Shown: positions 18,994 to 30,400 of the stretch, piece after piece
Layout of the letters: every line of letters begins with the position of its first letter
Position numbering within the stretch: the stretch's first letter is position 1
The notes under the pieces: generated by a model
What the model saw: the letters and a program-made list of their open reading frames with translations, nothing else
Told to the model about the DNA's origin: nothing
The model's database searches: none
Program-made: the position numbers and the translations under genes
Assembly: GCF_003171515.1 (NCBI RefSeq)
Contig: NC_089398.1
Span: 930,001 to 994,000, forward strand
Source of the DNA: Pyrenophora tritici-repentis
Taxonomy: Eukaryota > Ascomycota > Dothideomycetes > Pleosporales > Pleosporaceae
Length of the DNA: 64,000 nt
Direction: 5' to 3'

Positions 18994-19988
18994 ATGGACC
19001 GAGTGATACGACTACTTCTTGAGTGCCGCAGAAAGCCACCAGGCAAGACTAAGGCATGTAGCGATGGGGAGGAGAGGTATGCTTCCTGCCAGTTATGTTC
19101 CTTCCTTACTAATCTTTCAGCTCCGAAACTCCACCTACACCGGCCACCAACAGCAGCGATACGACGGCAGAGTGCAGTATTGGAGTGCAGATAGAATATG
19201 CAGGCCACAATTCAAACCTTTCTCGGACCTCAAGTCCAACGTTTGGACGAAGCCATGGCACTGAATCCATGGGGCCCCATCAGCACACGAATTCTGACGG
19301 TAGCTTCCAGGATTCCAATATCATTGTATCCTGGGCTGTTCCCGATGCACAAAGATATAGTATAGTTTCAAGTGGCAATGATCAAACTCGCAACGCTGCG
19401 CCTAGTCTGTACCTCAGTATGACTCCAGCGGAGAATAGCGAGCCTGTGAACAGGTCGAGCCCGTCTCCTTCGTCTGCACACCCGAAGAGGCCAATACCGG
19501 GGAGCTTTTGCTGACGCTGCTGTCGCGCGCTCTTGCCGAGTCAGGGATGGGTATGGGCATCCATCAGCCGGGCATCATCAATGTGAGCGCGGACCTGAGG
19601 GCATGGATTGGTCTAGTGGAGAAAAATTCTGGGGGATTGCGAGTTCAGGGAGGCTACGGGGTACTGTGATGCCAACCTGGAGAATGAAGTGGTTATTTTG
19701 GAAGAGAAAAAGCCAGATGGTGAGGTGCGGGCACGAGAAGAGTTGGTGCGGTTGAAGGCGGAGCTAGCAAGATTGCAGAAGGGTTTGCAGGAGGAGTATG
19801 GAGAGGGGCTGCAAGACCGCATCAAAAAAAGCCACGAAAATGCTCTTGCCAGGCTCGAGGTGTTGAAGAGAAATGGCAGTGCGGAGGTGCAGGGTATGGC
19901 GGAAGCGTTAGGCCAGCACTTGAAAGACTTCGACAGACTAAGGCGGGAGTACTGGCCACACTGGGTGCGTGAGGTGGTGGATTTATGA
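18994..19988 (+). CDS. Hypothetical protein gene, internally frame-disrupted
   Basis: Exon 1 is 18994-19076 (MDRVIRLLLECRRKPPG...), then a good intron 19077-19121 (gtatgc, tactaat branch, tttcag). The next block, from 19122, reads SSETPPTPATNSSDTTAECS and runs on Ser/Pro-rich. A second block is in another frame: TGELLLTLLSRALAESG (about 19490-19630). It leads into a third block in the first frame, CEFREATGYCDANLENE, then a coiled coil to the stop at 19986-19988. The first frame change can be an intron (19417-19487, 71 bp). The second needs either a 34-bp intron or one G too many in the G5 run at 19631-19635; with four G's the two blocks join smoothly. The C-terminal ~100 residues are Lys/Glu/Leu-rich helix. 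Family unknown. Confidence 0.5.
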
Positions 19989-21099
19989 GTGCGATTAGAT
20001 ACATGGTTCATGCAGATGTATGCAGGTGAACTCCATGGTGACCTCTCGTACGGAGTGACTTGAAAAAAAATCTGTCGACTGACCTGTGCATCGTTCCTAA
20101 ATAGAACATCAACAGTAAATACACAGGAAATCTTTCTGGTACGCAAATGTACTAAACGATGAACTTGATCCCTCGTCTAGATATTCAGACTCCAGAGCCT
20201 CCACTTCCGAAACGGGAGATTTTGAGTAGCATGAAAAACTGCTTAGGTTACAAAATAAGCGTTCTATTCCACGGCGCACTCCTACATGGTGAACAGACAC
20301 AAGTCAGACATCCACTACAGGCCAGTTTAGGGAGTTTCGGACATGTCATGATGTGGAAAACTCTGCGTAGACGATGTGAAAGTACGTTGAAGATACCCAG
20401 GCTATCCAATCCATACGTCCACTTCACATACACACATTCAGTCTTGAGGCAACGTGACGTCATTTTGTGCATGTGAAGTGGCTCCTACAGCAACGTTTTG
20501 ATAATCTGAATCTTTGGAAAGGTTGGCAAAAAAGCAAGCAACAATGGAAAGCTTGCTTGCAAGCGCTAAGTTTGTGGGGGAGTACTAGATAAGGCAAGCT
20601 CAGCGTTGGAGATCTTCATTATTCCGTTGGTGTTGAGAAAAGCCACCATTGAGAAGAAAGCGCCAAGCTAGCGCGTGCACCACCAAGCCTTTAGACCGCT
20701 GTCACAAGCCATGCCTTGGGGAAGCTTGTCTTTGTAGCCTTCGGCCCTATGCTGTGACTACAAGTTGGGAAGACCGCTGAAACTACCATTGGAACTCTGA
20801 TGACAACAGGTAAATAAATTCGTGCAATAAAGTTACCGTGATCGTCATCTTAGGAGTAAAGAGTTAGTGTGGGAAGAAAGGAAAAAAAAATTGGGTCTGT
20901 GGACGCCAGCCTGCCCACGGCGGAATGTGGAGGAATATGGGGTCGGTTGGAGTCTCTCCAGACTTTAGCGAGGTAAACTCCGGGGTTACGATTGCCGACT
21001 TTGCCTTCCAGGCCCCATAATGGCCGGCATTCATAAACCTGTCTTGTCCTCTTGACAAGCTTGCCAGACAATCTAGGGCGTTGCGACAACATAGCTACG
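19989..21099. other. Intergenic, no supported gene
   Basis: 1.1 kb with short ORFs only; the longer minus-strand frame at 19613-20146 mostly mirrors the preceding gene. The right part should hold the promoter of the permease. Confidence 0.45.
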
Positions 21100-22762
21100 A
21101 TGCCGTCGCAATTTTTCAAGAACCGTAGGGTATACCTGCTCACGAGCGTTGCCTACATGGGCTCACTGCTCTTTGGTAGGTATGGAGACTATTAAGTCTT
21201 GGACAGATACTGACATAGCGACAGGTTATGATACCGGAGTTATGGGCAGCGTGCTTGCCCTCAAGGCTTTTAAGAAAGACTTTGGGTTACCGACCGACTC
21301 ATCTGGATTCTCCAACTCCAAGAACGCTTCGGTTTCGTCCAATGTCGTATCGCTATTGACAGCGGGATGCTTCTTTGGTGCTATCGCAGCCGCCTTTATC
21401 AATGAGCGTTTCGGCAGGCGACTGTCTCTCATGGGCTTCTCTGTCATCTTCCTCATCGGCGCTGCGATTCAAACTGCTGCTCACCATGAGATCGGCATGA
21501 TCTACGCCGGCCGTGTCATTGCTGGTCTCGGCATCGGAGGCATGTCATCCATCACACCGATCTTTGTATCGGAGAACGCGCCCCCAGCTGTACGAGGACG
21601 TATCGCGGGTCTGTTCCAAGAATTTCTGGTCATCGGGAGCACCTTCGCGTACTGGTTGGACTACGGCGTCGCGCTCCACATGCCAGTATCGACTAAGCAG
21701 TGGAGAGTACCTGTGGCAATCCAAATCATCCCAGGCGGCTTCATGTTGATTGGTCTGTTCTTCTTGAACGAATCTCCGCGTTGGTTGATGTCGAAAGGCC
21801 GCCACGATGAAGCTGTCCGATCTCTCGCCTTCATACGATGCGAAGAGCCTGACAGCCCCGAGCTACAGCGTGAACTGGCTGAGATCCGCGCTGCGGTTGA
21901 AGAAGAGCTGAATATGACAGAAGGCATTACTTGGAAAGAGTGTCTTCTGCCCGGCAACCGTTACCGCTTTGTCACCGCCTTCGTGCTCATGTTCTGGCAA
22001 CAATTCAGCGGGACAAACTCGATTGGTAAATAACAGCGCCTTGAGAATTTGACAATGCTTGTCTAACATTGAGCAGGCTACTACGCACCGCAAATCTTCC
22101 AGACTGTCGGCGTTTCCAAATCTAATGCTTCGTTGTTCGCGACAGGCATCTACGGAACTGTCAAGGTCATCACGACTGGTATCTTCCTGATCATCGGCAT
22201 CGACTTCATTGGCCGAAAGAAGTCGCTCATAGCAGGGGCGGCATGGATGGCAACGATGATGTTCATCATTGGAGCCGTGCTCGTCACTCACCCACCGAAC
22301 CCTGATAGCGGCACTGTTTCGCCCGCATCAATCGCCATGGTCGCCATGATCTACCTCTACGTGATCGGATATTCTGCTAGTTGGGGGCCAGTCCCTTGGG
22401 TGTATCTCTCCGAAATCTTCCCTACACGTCTTCGATCGTATGGTGTCGGTATGGGAGCGGCGACGCAATGGCTTTTCAACTTCGTCATCACAAAAATAAC
22501 CCCAGAAGCCGTGAACCACATCAAATGGAGAACCTTTTTGATGTTTGGAATCTTCTGTCTGGCAATGGGTATTTTTGCTACGTTCTTCATCAAGGAAACG
22601 AAGGGGAAGACTTTGGAGGAGATAGATGTACTCTTTGGAGATGTGACGGCCGAGCAGCGTCAGAGGGACGTGGAGGCAGGTATGAAGGAGGAACAGAAAA
22701 AACAGTCAGTGAAATACATGGAGGACGCTACAAAGTTGGAGAACAAGGCGGGCAAAGAGTGA
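21100..22762 (+). CDS. MFS sugar/quinate-type permease
   Basis: Three exons: 21100-21175, 21225-22025 and 22077-22762 (introns of 49 and 51 bp), 520 aa, the usual length for this family. Splice junctions restore LLFGYDTGVMG and GTNSIGYYAPQ. Family signatures: GYDTGV in helix 1, NERFGRR between helices 2 and 3, the loop ESPRWLMSKGR after helix 6, QQFSGTNSIGYYAP in helix 7, DFIGRKK between helices 8 and 9, and ETKGKTLEEID at the C-terminus. Twelve transmembrane helices are expected in the plasma membrane. The segment HMPVSTKQWRVPV resembles fungal quinate/sugar permeases, but substrate cannot be read from sequence. The gene is convergent with guanine deaminase, 249 bp apart, with no related catabolic gene beside it. 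Confidence 0.9.
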
Positions 22763-23011
22763 AGAAGCTGAAATGCGAGTGTTTGTGTTGTAAAAAGTAG
22801 AATCAAGTCATGCCAGCTCGTTGGTGCCACTATCGCTTACCTAAGCGTGATACTTACTAATCATGACTGGTCGGGTGAATGCTAGCTGTGTAGCTCTTGC
22901 TTGATCAAATTGATGCCAGAAAATCCAGTGTATTCTTCAACGCTTCTCTAGATAAAATGCCATTGTATCGTATTTACAACGTAGATGACCCCCGCTCAAA
23001 AGCGGCATCGC

Positions 23012-24430
23012 TCACTGCTCCCCTGCATAACCCCTCGTCTTATGTACCAGCCGACCCCTAACCCACACTGCAACCGTATTCCGGTCATCCCCGCTATACA
23101 CCCACTTCTCTACCTTATCCGGCCAGCTCTCCCAACCAAAGACATCTACAAGACCTGCCTGAAACGCACCATCATCGCAACCGTCCTCGTTGACCGAACC
23201 GAGATTGATCATCTGCGCATCCCACTCTTTGCCCACTTCGAACCCTCCTACTTTATCCTCTAGGCCTACAACCGCGGCACCACCTCGAGTAGCGAGGTAC
23301 AAAGCTTCCTCTGTAGACAGCTTTGCCGCATCGCAATCCGTCTGAATGCAAAAATGACGCGAGACCCAAATAGCCTGACGTACATTTTCCAGGATGGAAG
23401 GGGAGAACCCGCCGCTGACATCCGTACCTAAACCAACCGTGTGGCCCTCGTCAAGCAAAGAGCGAATAGGCGCGCAACCCGACGTAATCGCCGTATTCGA
23501 CGCCGGACAGTGACTAATCTTGCTCTTTCTCTCTAGAATCAAGTCGCGCTCCTCCTGCGAGAGATGAACCGCGTGTGCCAAGATTGTCTTATCAGTAAGC
23601 AGCGCATGCGTATCGTAAACATGTGTATACGAATTTTCCTCTGGGAACAAAGCCTTCACCAACTCAATCTCGCCCTTGTTCTCCGAAATGTGCGTCTGCA
23701 CATGCGCACCTGTTTCTTGTGCTAGCCTGCCCATGTTGCTCAGACACTCTTTTGTACACGACGGCGCAAATCGCGGCGTGATGATTGGTTTTACAATGTC
23801 GCCGTCGGGGTCGATGCTGCGTATGTACTCGATGCTAGCTTTACTTTTGTCGTAACTCGCCTCCGCACTCTCGTCGCGGTAGTACTCTGGGCTTAAATCG
23901 CTATTCATGCATACTCGGCCTACCAGCGCCCTCTGACCCCTCTTCAGACATATGTCGGCCAGAGTGTTGGTTGCAGGTACGTGAATAGTGGCAAAGTACG
24001 CCGCTGTCGTAGTCCCGTGTGACAGCGTCCTAGACACAAAATTCCGATACACGCGCTGCGCGACTGCTACGTCAGCAAAAGATGATTCCATGGGAAACGT
24101 GTACTTTTGCAACCAATCAAGCAGTGTCGTTTTGCCGAATAGGCCCGTGTTCGGATGTTGGGGCGCGTGTACGTGGGTGTCTATGAAGCCGGGGAAGAAG
24201 AAGCCTGTTTCACCGGATATTGAAACGATTTTGGCATTTTGCCAGTCCGAATAGGAAGACGATACAAGAAGGTCTGGCAGGGAGGTGAAGTTTCTCTCTA
24301 AAAACTGGATTATGCCAGATGTGTCGACGCCGATTGCACCATGTGATTGGATTTCGAGTGTGCTGAGGGATGTGCTGTGGACAAAGGGGCCAACGTATAT
24401 TGTTTTTTCGATGGGGGCTGAGGCGGCCAT
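23012..24430 (-). CDS. GUD1: Guanine deaminase
   Basis: One exon, 472 aa, ATG at 24430. Hydrolyses guanine to xanthine and ammonia in purine salvage/catabolism; a cytosolic zinc enzyme of the amidohydrolase superfamily. Visible metal and catalytic motifs: FIDTHVHAPQ (H86, H88), HVQTHISE for the third His and the catalytic Glu, LAHAVHLS for the fourth His, and GLGTDVSGG with the metal-binding Asp. KYTFPMESSFAD and the SHCPASN segment are typical of guanine deaminases, distinguishing it from other amidohydrolases. Length matches fungal homologues (about 470-490 aa). The shadow frames on the plus strand have no support. Confidence 0.93.
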   Translation of the reverse strand: MAASAPIEKTIYVGPFVHSTSLSTLEIQSHGAIGVDTSGIIQFLERNFTSLPDLLVSSSYSDWQNAKIVSISGETGFFFPGFIDTHVHAPQHPNTGLFGKTTLLDWLQKYTFPMESSFADVAVAQRVYRNFVSRTLSHGTTTAAYFATIHVPATNTLADICLKRGQRALVGRVCMNSDLSPEYYRDESAEASYDKSKASIEYIRSIDPDGDIVKPIITPRFAPSCTKECLSNMGRLAQETGAHVQTHISENKGEIELVKALFPEENSYTHVYDTHALLTDKTILAHAVHLSQEERDLILERKSKISHCPASNTAITSGCAPIRSLLDEGHTVGLGTDVSGGFSPSILENVRQAIWVSRHFCIQTDCDAAKLSTEEALYLATRGGAAVVGLEDKVGGFEVGKEWDAQMINLGSVNEDGCDDGAFQAGLVDVFGWESWPDKVEKWVYSGDDRNTVAVWVRGRLVHKTRGYAGEQ

Positions 24431-25087
24431 GGCGACGTGTTGCGGAGATCCAGTTTCACCCTTCTTCCTGTCAAGTCGTCTTGAGCAACAGACAGAGATG
24501 TTTGGTAGATATATCGAGATGGACCTGAGCTAGGTACCTGTATCGAGAGTAGATGGCTGTGTAACTTTGTGGGCGATGGACGATGATATCGAGATTTGTA
24601 CACTACAAATTGACTCCCGTCACGCTTGTAAGGTTCGTGAGAGCAAACAATGACAGACTTCTCGCCCATCTATGTAAGTTGGCAGGACCGAAGGCTCTTT
24701 ATCAGTTCCCAGACGAAGGAACGGCTAGATGCGGTTAGCCGCTCGCTAATGTCTCGCACGTGGAGCGGACCGGACCCTCTGTTTAGAGGCTGTCGGCGTA
24801 CTCCGACATTGACCAGCTTCACGAAAAACAAAACTGTACTCGGAAGGAGGCATTGCCAGAGAAGAATATGTCAGGTTCAATGTATTGTACAGACTGTTCG
24901 GACACATGCTAACCGCGATGCGCCGCTGGCCTATTACTGCATTCGCCTTGGCTCCAATTCCTAACCCCAACTTCCTTTTTGGCAACGCCGGGATATCCGT
25001 AACCTCCTAAACTCCATAATCATCCCGACCAAACGTAACATAATGCCATCAGTCACAACCGCTATCCAGGGTGTGGTATGACAATAA
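24431..25087. other. Intergenic: promoter of guanine deaminase and 3' flank of ARP9
   Basis: 657 bp between two minus-strand genes. No additional gene or motif recognised. Confidence 0.45.
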
Positions 25088-27128
25088 TCATAGGCTATAG
25101 TCATGGATACCTTGCGGACCCTGGTCGTTGTAGTCGGGACGGGTCATGTATCCCTTAGACTGGCCCTGATCGACTACGAAGATGACCTTTGCAGCGACTT
25201 GGGCGCCCAAGAAGGCTGATTCATCAAACCCGACATCCTTGAACTCGGGAAAGTACTCTGGTGGCTTAACAAACTTGATGGATGTGGGGGTCTGCCCGTG
25301 GGATGAGTGAGTGTTTTGGGACATGCCAGGTATACCACCGTGGGGAATCATATTGTGGGTCTGTGCTGTGGTGGCTGCAAGTAAAAGCGGGTTGACTTGA
25401 GAGCCTCCGTGTGGGCCCAGTTGAGGCTGTGGGGTATTAGCTCCGGTTCCGGCAGGTGTTGAGACATTCGATGGGATTTCTGATGTGAAGATGGTGGCTG
25501 ACGAAGGCGAGACTAGGTACTTGGTTTGGATGGTCTGCAGTAGAGATTCCTTGAAGCCTAGATGTGTGTCAGTGGGATAAAATGAAGGTGCTTTCCGAAT
25601 CGCTGACTGACCTCTTAGCTTTGATCCATTACCGCAAACGATCAATTGATCCCAGAGGTCACTTCGTTTGCCAACCTCATCGATAGCCGATATCGTTCTA
25701 TGTATGGCGTCGGCGATCTTCTCCAATGTGCCATTGCCATCTGCCATGAATCGCTCGGTGCCGACTTCAATCTCTCGTCTGATCGCTCCTGTCCGTCTGG
25801 TCGAATTGCTCGATTCAGCGCCGTTCGTTTCGGTCGCAGAAGCCGGCTCTCCGTTTTCTCCATTCTCGTGAGCCTTCTTGCTGGGACCTTCATCCAAAGC
25901 GCCTTTTGCGTCCGCCATTTCCTGTGTATTCAGGTTCATGTTCTTTAAGGTGTCCAACAGCGCATGGTCCTCGTACAAGAATGTGGCTCTCTCGATTCTG
26001 GAGTTGGGTAACCGTACAGGCTTATTCGCTTGCGGAGCTGGACCACCCTTCTTCTTGGCGTTGGCTTTTTCCTGCTTCTCCTTCTCCTTCTTGGCGAGGT
26101 ATTCGGACATTTTGCCGCCAGCCACAATGCTGGCGACGTCCAGAACACCTTCGTTTTCCTCAAGAAGTGTATCCTCTCCAACCTCGGTGTCTATACCAGG
26201 GCCGCGGGGCACGAGGCCGATATGGGCTGCTGCAGCAGGACCCGATCCCGGCGCTCCTGTTGACGCCGCTGCGGCGGGATTGGTGATGGCGTCTTTGGTA
26301 GATGCATCTCCAGCTCCTGGTAATGGGGTACCCGGCGGCAGAAGCTCGCAAATCGGCGACCTCTTTAGCTGTTCGCACATGTCACGGTTGAGACCCTTGG
26401 ACTTCAATTTGGCAAGAAGGCCTTGGGTAAAAGCCTCGCCTCCACATCCAGCGAGCGATATGACCCTACCCTGGGTGTGAGGGATGAACTCGCTGACGGC
26501 AGTGACGTCGGCCTTGTCCTTGCCCACGTCTACGACGGTTGCGGTGTGTACCCCATAGGCCCAGGCGGTTGCTAGTGCTGCATCCATCAAGCCAAACGCG
26601 GGGACCTTGAACTTCTCAAAGAAGAACTGGGTGAGCTTCTCGTGCTCGCGGGGCGTCCATGCAGGCTGGGTGACGAGGAGGATTGGGGTGTGGAAGGGCG
26701 GGTTTAGCGAGTTGTAGACGTGCGTGATCAGAGCGAAGAAGCATGGCCAGTCGACGATCCTGCCCTGTTGAATTGGCCATATTGCGCCCTCTTCAGATAC
26801 GCGATCTTCTTCCCATATAACCTCGTCGTCGCCCTCGGCAGGCTTGCTCTCTTGCTGTGCCTGGTCCTGGGCGTCGCCATTTGCAGCAGCTGGCTTGTCC
26901 TGCCTTCTCCGGATCTTGTACGGTTCGAATTCGCCCTCCTTTTCGGCCGGGAACATGCGCGATCTTACACGTAGGCGTGCAGGAGTAAAAGACTCGGGCA
27001 GGCCTAGTTGCGCGACAGTCGTCTCTGAACCAGGCGCGATAATCTGAGTGGGCAGGATTAGCGCTTTACCTAATCAGCAAGAAGAAGACGAATCTTACAA
27101 TGATCTGATCATCTTTAAAAGGCGGCAT
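25088..27128 (-). CDS. ARP9: Actin-related protein 9 (SWI/SNF and RSC remodelling complexes)
   Basis: Three exons: 27128-27099, 27043-25612 and 25557-25088; introns are 27098-27044 (55 bp, gtaaga...ctcag with a gctaat branch site) and 25611-25558 (54 bp). Protein 643 aa. The spliced N-terminus reads MPPFKDDQIIIIAPGSETT, then VAQLGLPESFTPARLRVR, matching the start of Arp9 proteins. Actin-fold segments include TPILLVTQPAWTPREHEKL, FGLMDAALATAWAYGV, VVDVGKDKADVTAV and VISLAGCGGEAFTQGL. A long low-complexity insertion, with an Ala/Lys stretch and GAPGSGPAAAAH, explains why it exceeds the ~470-520 aa of yeast proteins. Arp9 pairs with Arp7/Arp42 on the HSA helix of the remodeller ATPase in the nucleus. 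The 54-bp intron is in frame and stop-free. Confidence 0.9.
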
Positions 27129-27426
27129 GGCGACGGCGCACCTGGATTGATATGTATACAAGTGAGTATGTATACAAGCTCCGGCGCGAGTTGGAGCTTC
27201 TGAGCTGCCGCGGTGGACTTTCCAGTCGCGTACCCGCGCTAGCAGACGCACGGCCACCTTTTTCCCAAGCCGCCGTGACCCCCACATACCCTTGTCCTGT
27301 ACGCCATAAGCCTCTCCCCAGTCCATACTCGGCATATCATGGGTGTTCTGTCTTCTCCAGGCTGTACAGGAAGTTGATAGGGAACTGCTCGTGACCGTCC
27401 CAATTCGCTGCCCATCGTCGCCCACC
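27129..27426. promoter_or_regulatory. Bidirectional promoter region, ARP9 / NTE1
   Basis: 298 bp between the start codons of two divergent conserved genes; it must hold both core promoters and 5' UTRs. No clear TATA box was seen. Confidence 0.6.
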
Positions 27427-30400
27427 ATGGCTACTCCGGGAACTGCCACGTCTCGGTCGCTCGCAGATGTCTCCAAGGCAGCTGTATATAATACTGCAGA
27501 GGCTCTGTCAAATTCTGTACTCGGCATGAAGTCGGCCGATACCACCACGTCTTCGACCAGCTTCGGTCTACTGGGCCGCGTCGTTCTGTCCATTTTTAGT
27601 GTACTGCCCACCATCCTGTACTGGGTGACATACACCTTGCCAACATGGCTGTTCACGCTCTTTTCTATGAGCCTAACTTTCACCATGAGCTTCACATCCC
27701 TGTACGTTGCCTACATTCCAGCTTGAACATTGCTGAACTTTCTTGTAGAATGCTCGTGGTTGTGTTCCTAGTATCAACCATTAGTTGGTTCGTGAGGTAC
27801 CGCTACATGACCATGTACGCGCGACTTCCGCCAGAACCCCAACGTGAGGAACCTCAGGTTGAGGTCTTCCCTGACAGTGCCGAGAGTGACTCCAAGAGGG
27901 GGTTGTCTAATTACCTTGATGAATTCTTGAGCGCAATCAAGGTGTTTGGTTATCTGGAACGCCCCGTCTTCCATGAACTCACTCGCACTATGCAGACTCG
28001 TCGCCTAGTTGCCGGCGAGACGATCCTCTTGGAGGAAGAAAAAGGCTTCTGTCTGGTCGTAGATGGGTTGGTCCAGATCTTTGTCAAGTCCAATCGGGCT
28101 GACTCTGATTCTGACGACGACATGGGCGGCACCGAGTCGGGCGATTCCGCACAACAGGGCCATGGACAAGGCTACCAGCTTCTCACTGAAGTTAAAAACG
28201 GCGCACCCATGTCTTCGTTGTTCTCCATACTCGCATTGTTCACAGAAGATGTCAAGCTGCGTCATGACGAAGACCCAGATACGGGGCCAAGCGTACCGGG
28301 AACACCCAATGGAGCACAAAGCAGACCATCAGTATCGCGAACGAGCAGTTTTGCCCTAGATAATTCGAGACCCCAAAGTCCGCGCGAGGTACCTGAAGCT
28401 AGATTACGACATCGAAGAACGTCAACCTTGAACAGCCCCACGGCGGGTGGACGGCTTGAAAGAGTACCGCCCCTCTCGTTGGACCTGGAAGAATTTGGCA
28501 ATGAACGTCTCAAACAACCCAAAACTCGAAAATCACCTTCACGGCCTGCTAAACCCAAATCTGCTCATCCAGACATTGTTGCGCGGGCCACTGTAGATAC
28601 CACCATTGCCATCATTCCAGCGACTGCATTTCGACGGTTGACACGCATATATCCCAAAGCAACGGCGCACATCGTTCAAGTCATTCTCACACGCCTGCAA
28701 AGAGTTACTCTTGCAACCAGTCATGCTTATTTGAGTTTAACAAATGAGGTCCTCCGTACAGAGAAGCTCATGAACAAGTACACTACATACGACCTTCCGG
28801 GCTTTCTTCGTGACGCTCCTCTTGAGCGCCTGAAGGAGAAATTTGCAAAGGAGACAGAGCGTATTGGAGAAGACGAAGGCATGAAGGGAATTGCGCTACA
28901 TAATCCTGGAGCCGGTCGTCGACGGAGATCTAGTGTATCGCTCAGAAGAGGGACAGCTGCTCAAGCCCGCCTCGCGGCTGCGCGGGAAGCAAGTGCGACT
29001 GCAACTGCGGGCAGCGTCGCGTTACCCAAGATGACTTCCCCAGACCAGGGTCCTCGCAATGACCGGATAAGTGCAGGGGATCTATTGACCAACTCACAGA
29101 TGGCGCGAGGAGCTGGCCGCACTGGGCGCAGCAGTTTCTCCCAACCTTATCATCAGGATCGCCGAGATGTTCGTACGCCACTCGATGCCAGCTCATTTAA
29201 TCCGTTCGCCTCCCCATCACTACGTCCAAAGACACTACATAGGCAAGAATCTATTGATGAAGCCACTGTATTCCGAGAGTCGATTCTCGGCTGTATGTTC
29301 AAGGCTATTGGACTTACTAATTTGGAAACCCCCATGCCAAGAGCAACAGCATCAGTAGAGCAATCACCACAGCTTGTCTCTTTTGATGCTAGTCGACAGA
29401 AGGCTGTATTTACAAACGCATTCGGCTTCATCGATCCATACGCCGCTTCCAGAGATGGAGACACCGAATCCATAGCTTCGGCGTCAAATCTGTCAGGCAT
29501 GGGTGGAATGGGCTCCCACAATATCTTGGAAGAGATTGTCAATGATGTGGAAATCGTCTTCTTCCCCAAAGACTCTGTTCTTGTGGAACAAGGTGAAAGG
29601 AACCCTGGCTTGTATTACGTGATTGACGGATTTCTGGACGTGAGTGTCCAGGTGGAAGAAGCCTCCGAGAAGAATGTGTTTGGAACGGCTCCAGATGGGA
29701 AAGGATGTACTGAAGAAGAACTCTTCGGTTCCCCCCTCAGACCAACCAGTTCAAATACTGTTGGACGGCCTCCTGTTGACGGCAGCAAGAAGAAACGCAC
29801 AAGACGAAGTCTCTTCATGACAAAACCTGGCGGACTAGCTGGATATCTCGGGACAGTATCATCCAATCGATCCTTTGTAGACGTCACAGCCAAGACAGAC
29901 GTATACGTAGGGTTTCTGCCTCGCGGGTCCATCGAGAAGATAGTGGAGCGTTATCCAGTCGTTTTACTTACAATGGCCAAGCGTCTGACAACGCTTCTAC
30001 CACGTCTGATTCAACATATCGATTTCGCCTTGGAATGGGTTCAAGTGAATGCTGGCCAGGTAATCTACAACCAGGGTGACGACAGTGACGCGATCTATAT
30101 CGTCTTGAACGGAAGATTACGAGCTATCCGTGACGCTGAGAACAGTGCGGTCAAAGTCATTGGGGAATATGGTCAGGGTGATAGTGTGGGTGAGCTTGAA
30201 GTACTGACAGAATCCGCCCGTCCTGGGTCACTACACGCCATTCGGGATACAGAGCTTGCAAAGTTCCCAAAGACCCTGTTCAACAGTCTTGCTTTGGAGC
30301 ACCCCGGAATCACCATCAAGATCTCCAAGATCATAGCCTCTCGTATGCGAGCTTTGATTGACGATCCGCTACACGAGCAAAGCAAAGAAAGAAACACGAA

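Noticed and set aside
19613..20146. 177-codon minus-strand frame
   Set aside because: Mirror of the coiled-coil block of the plus-strand gene; composition is Ser/Phe-rich as expected for an antisense frame.
21100..24430. Nutrient-utilisation cluster of permease and guanine deaminase
   Set aside because: The permease is of the sugar/quinate type, not a purine transporter, and the genes are convergent.
25878..26480. 200-codon plus-strand frame rich in Ser and Ala
   Set aside because: It is the complement of the ARP9 coding region; long antisense frames arise from GC-biased codon use.
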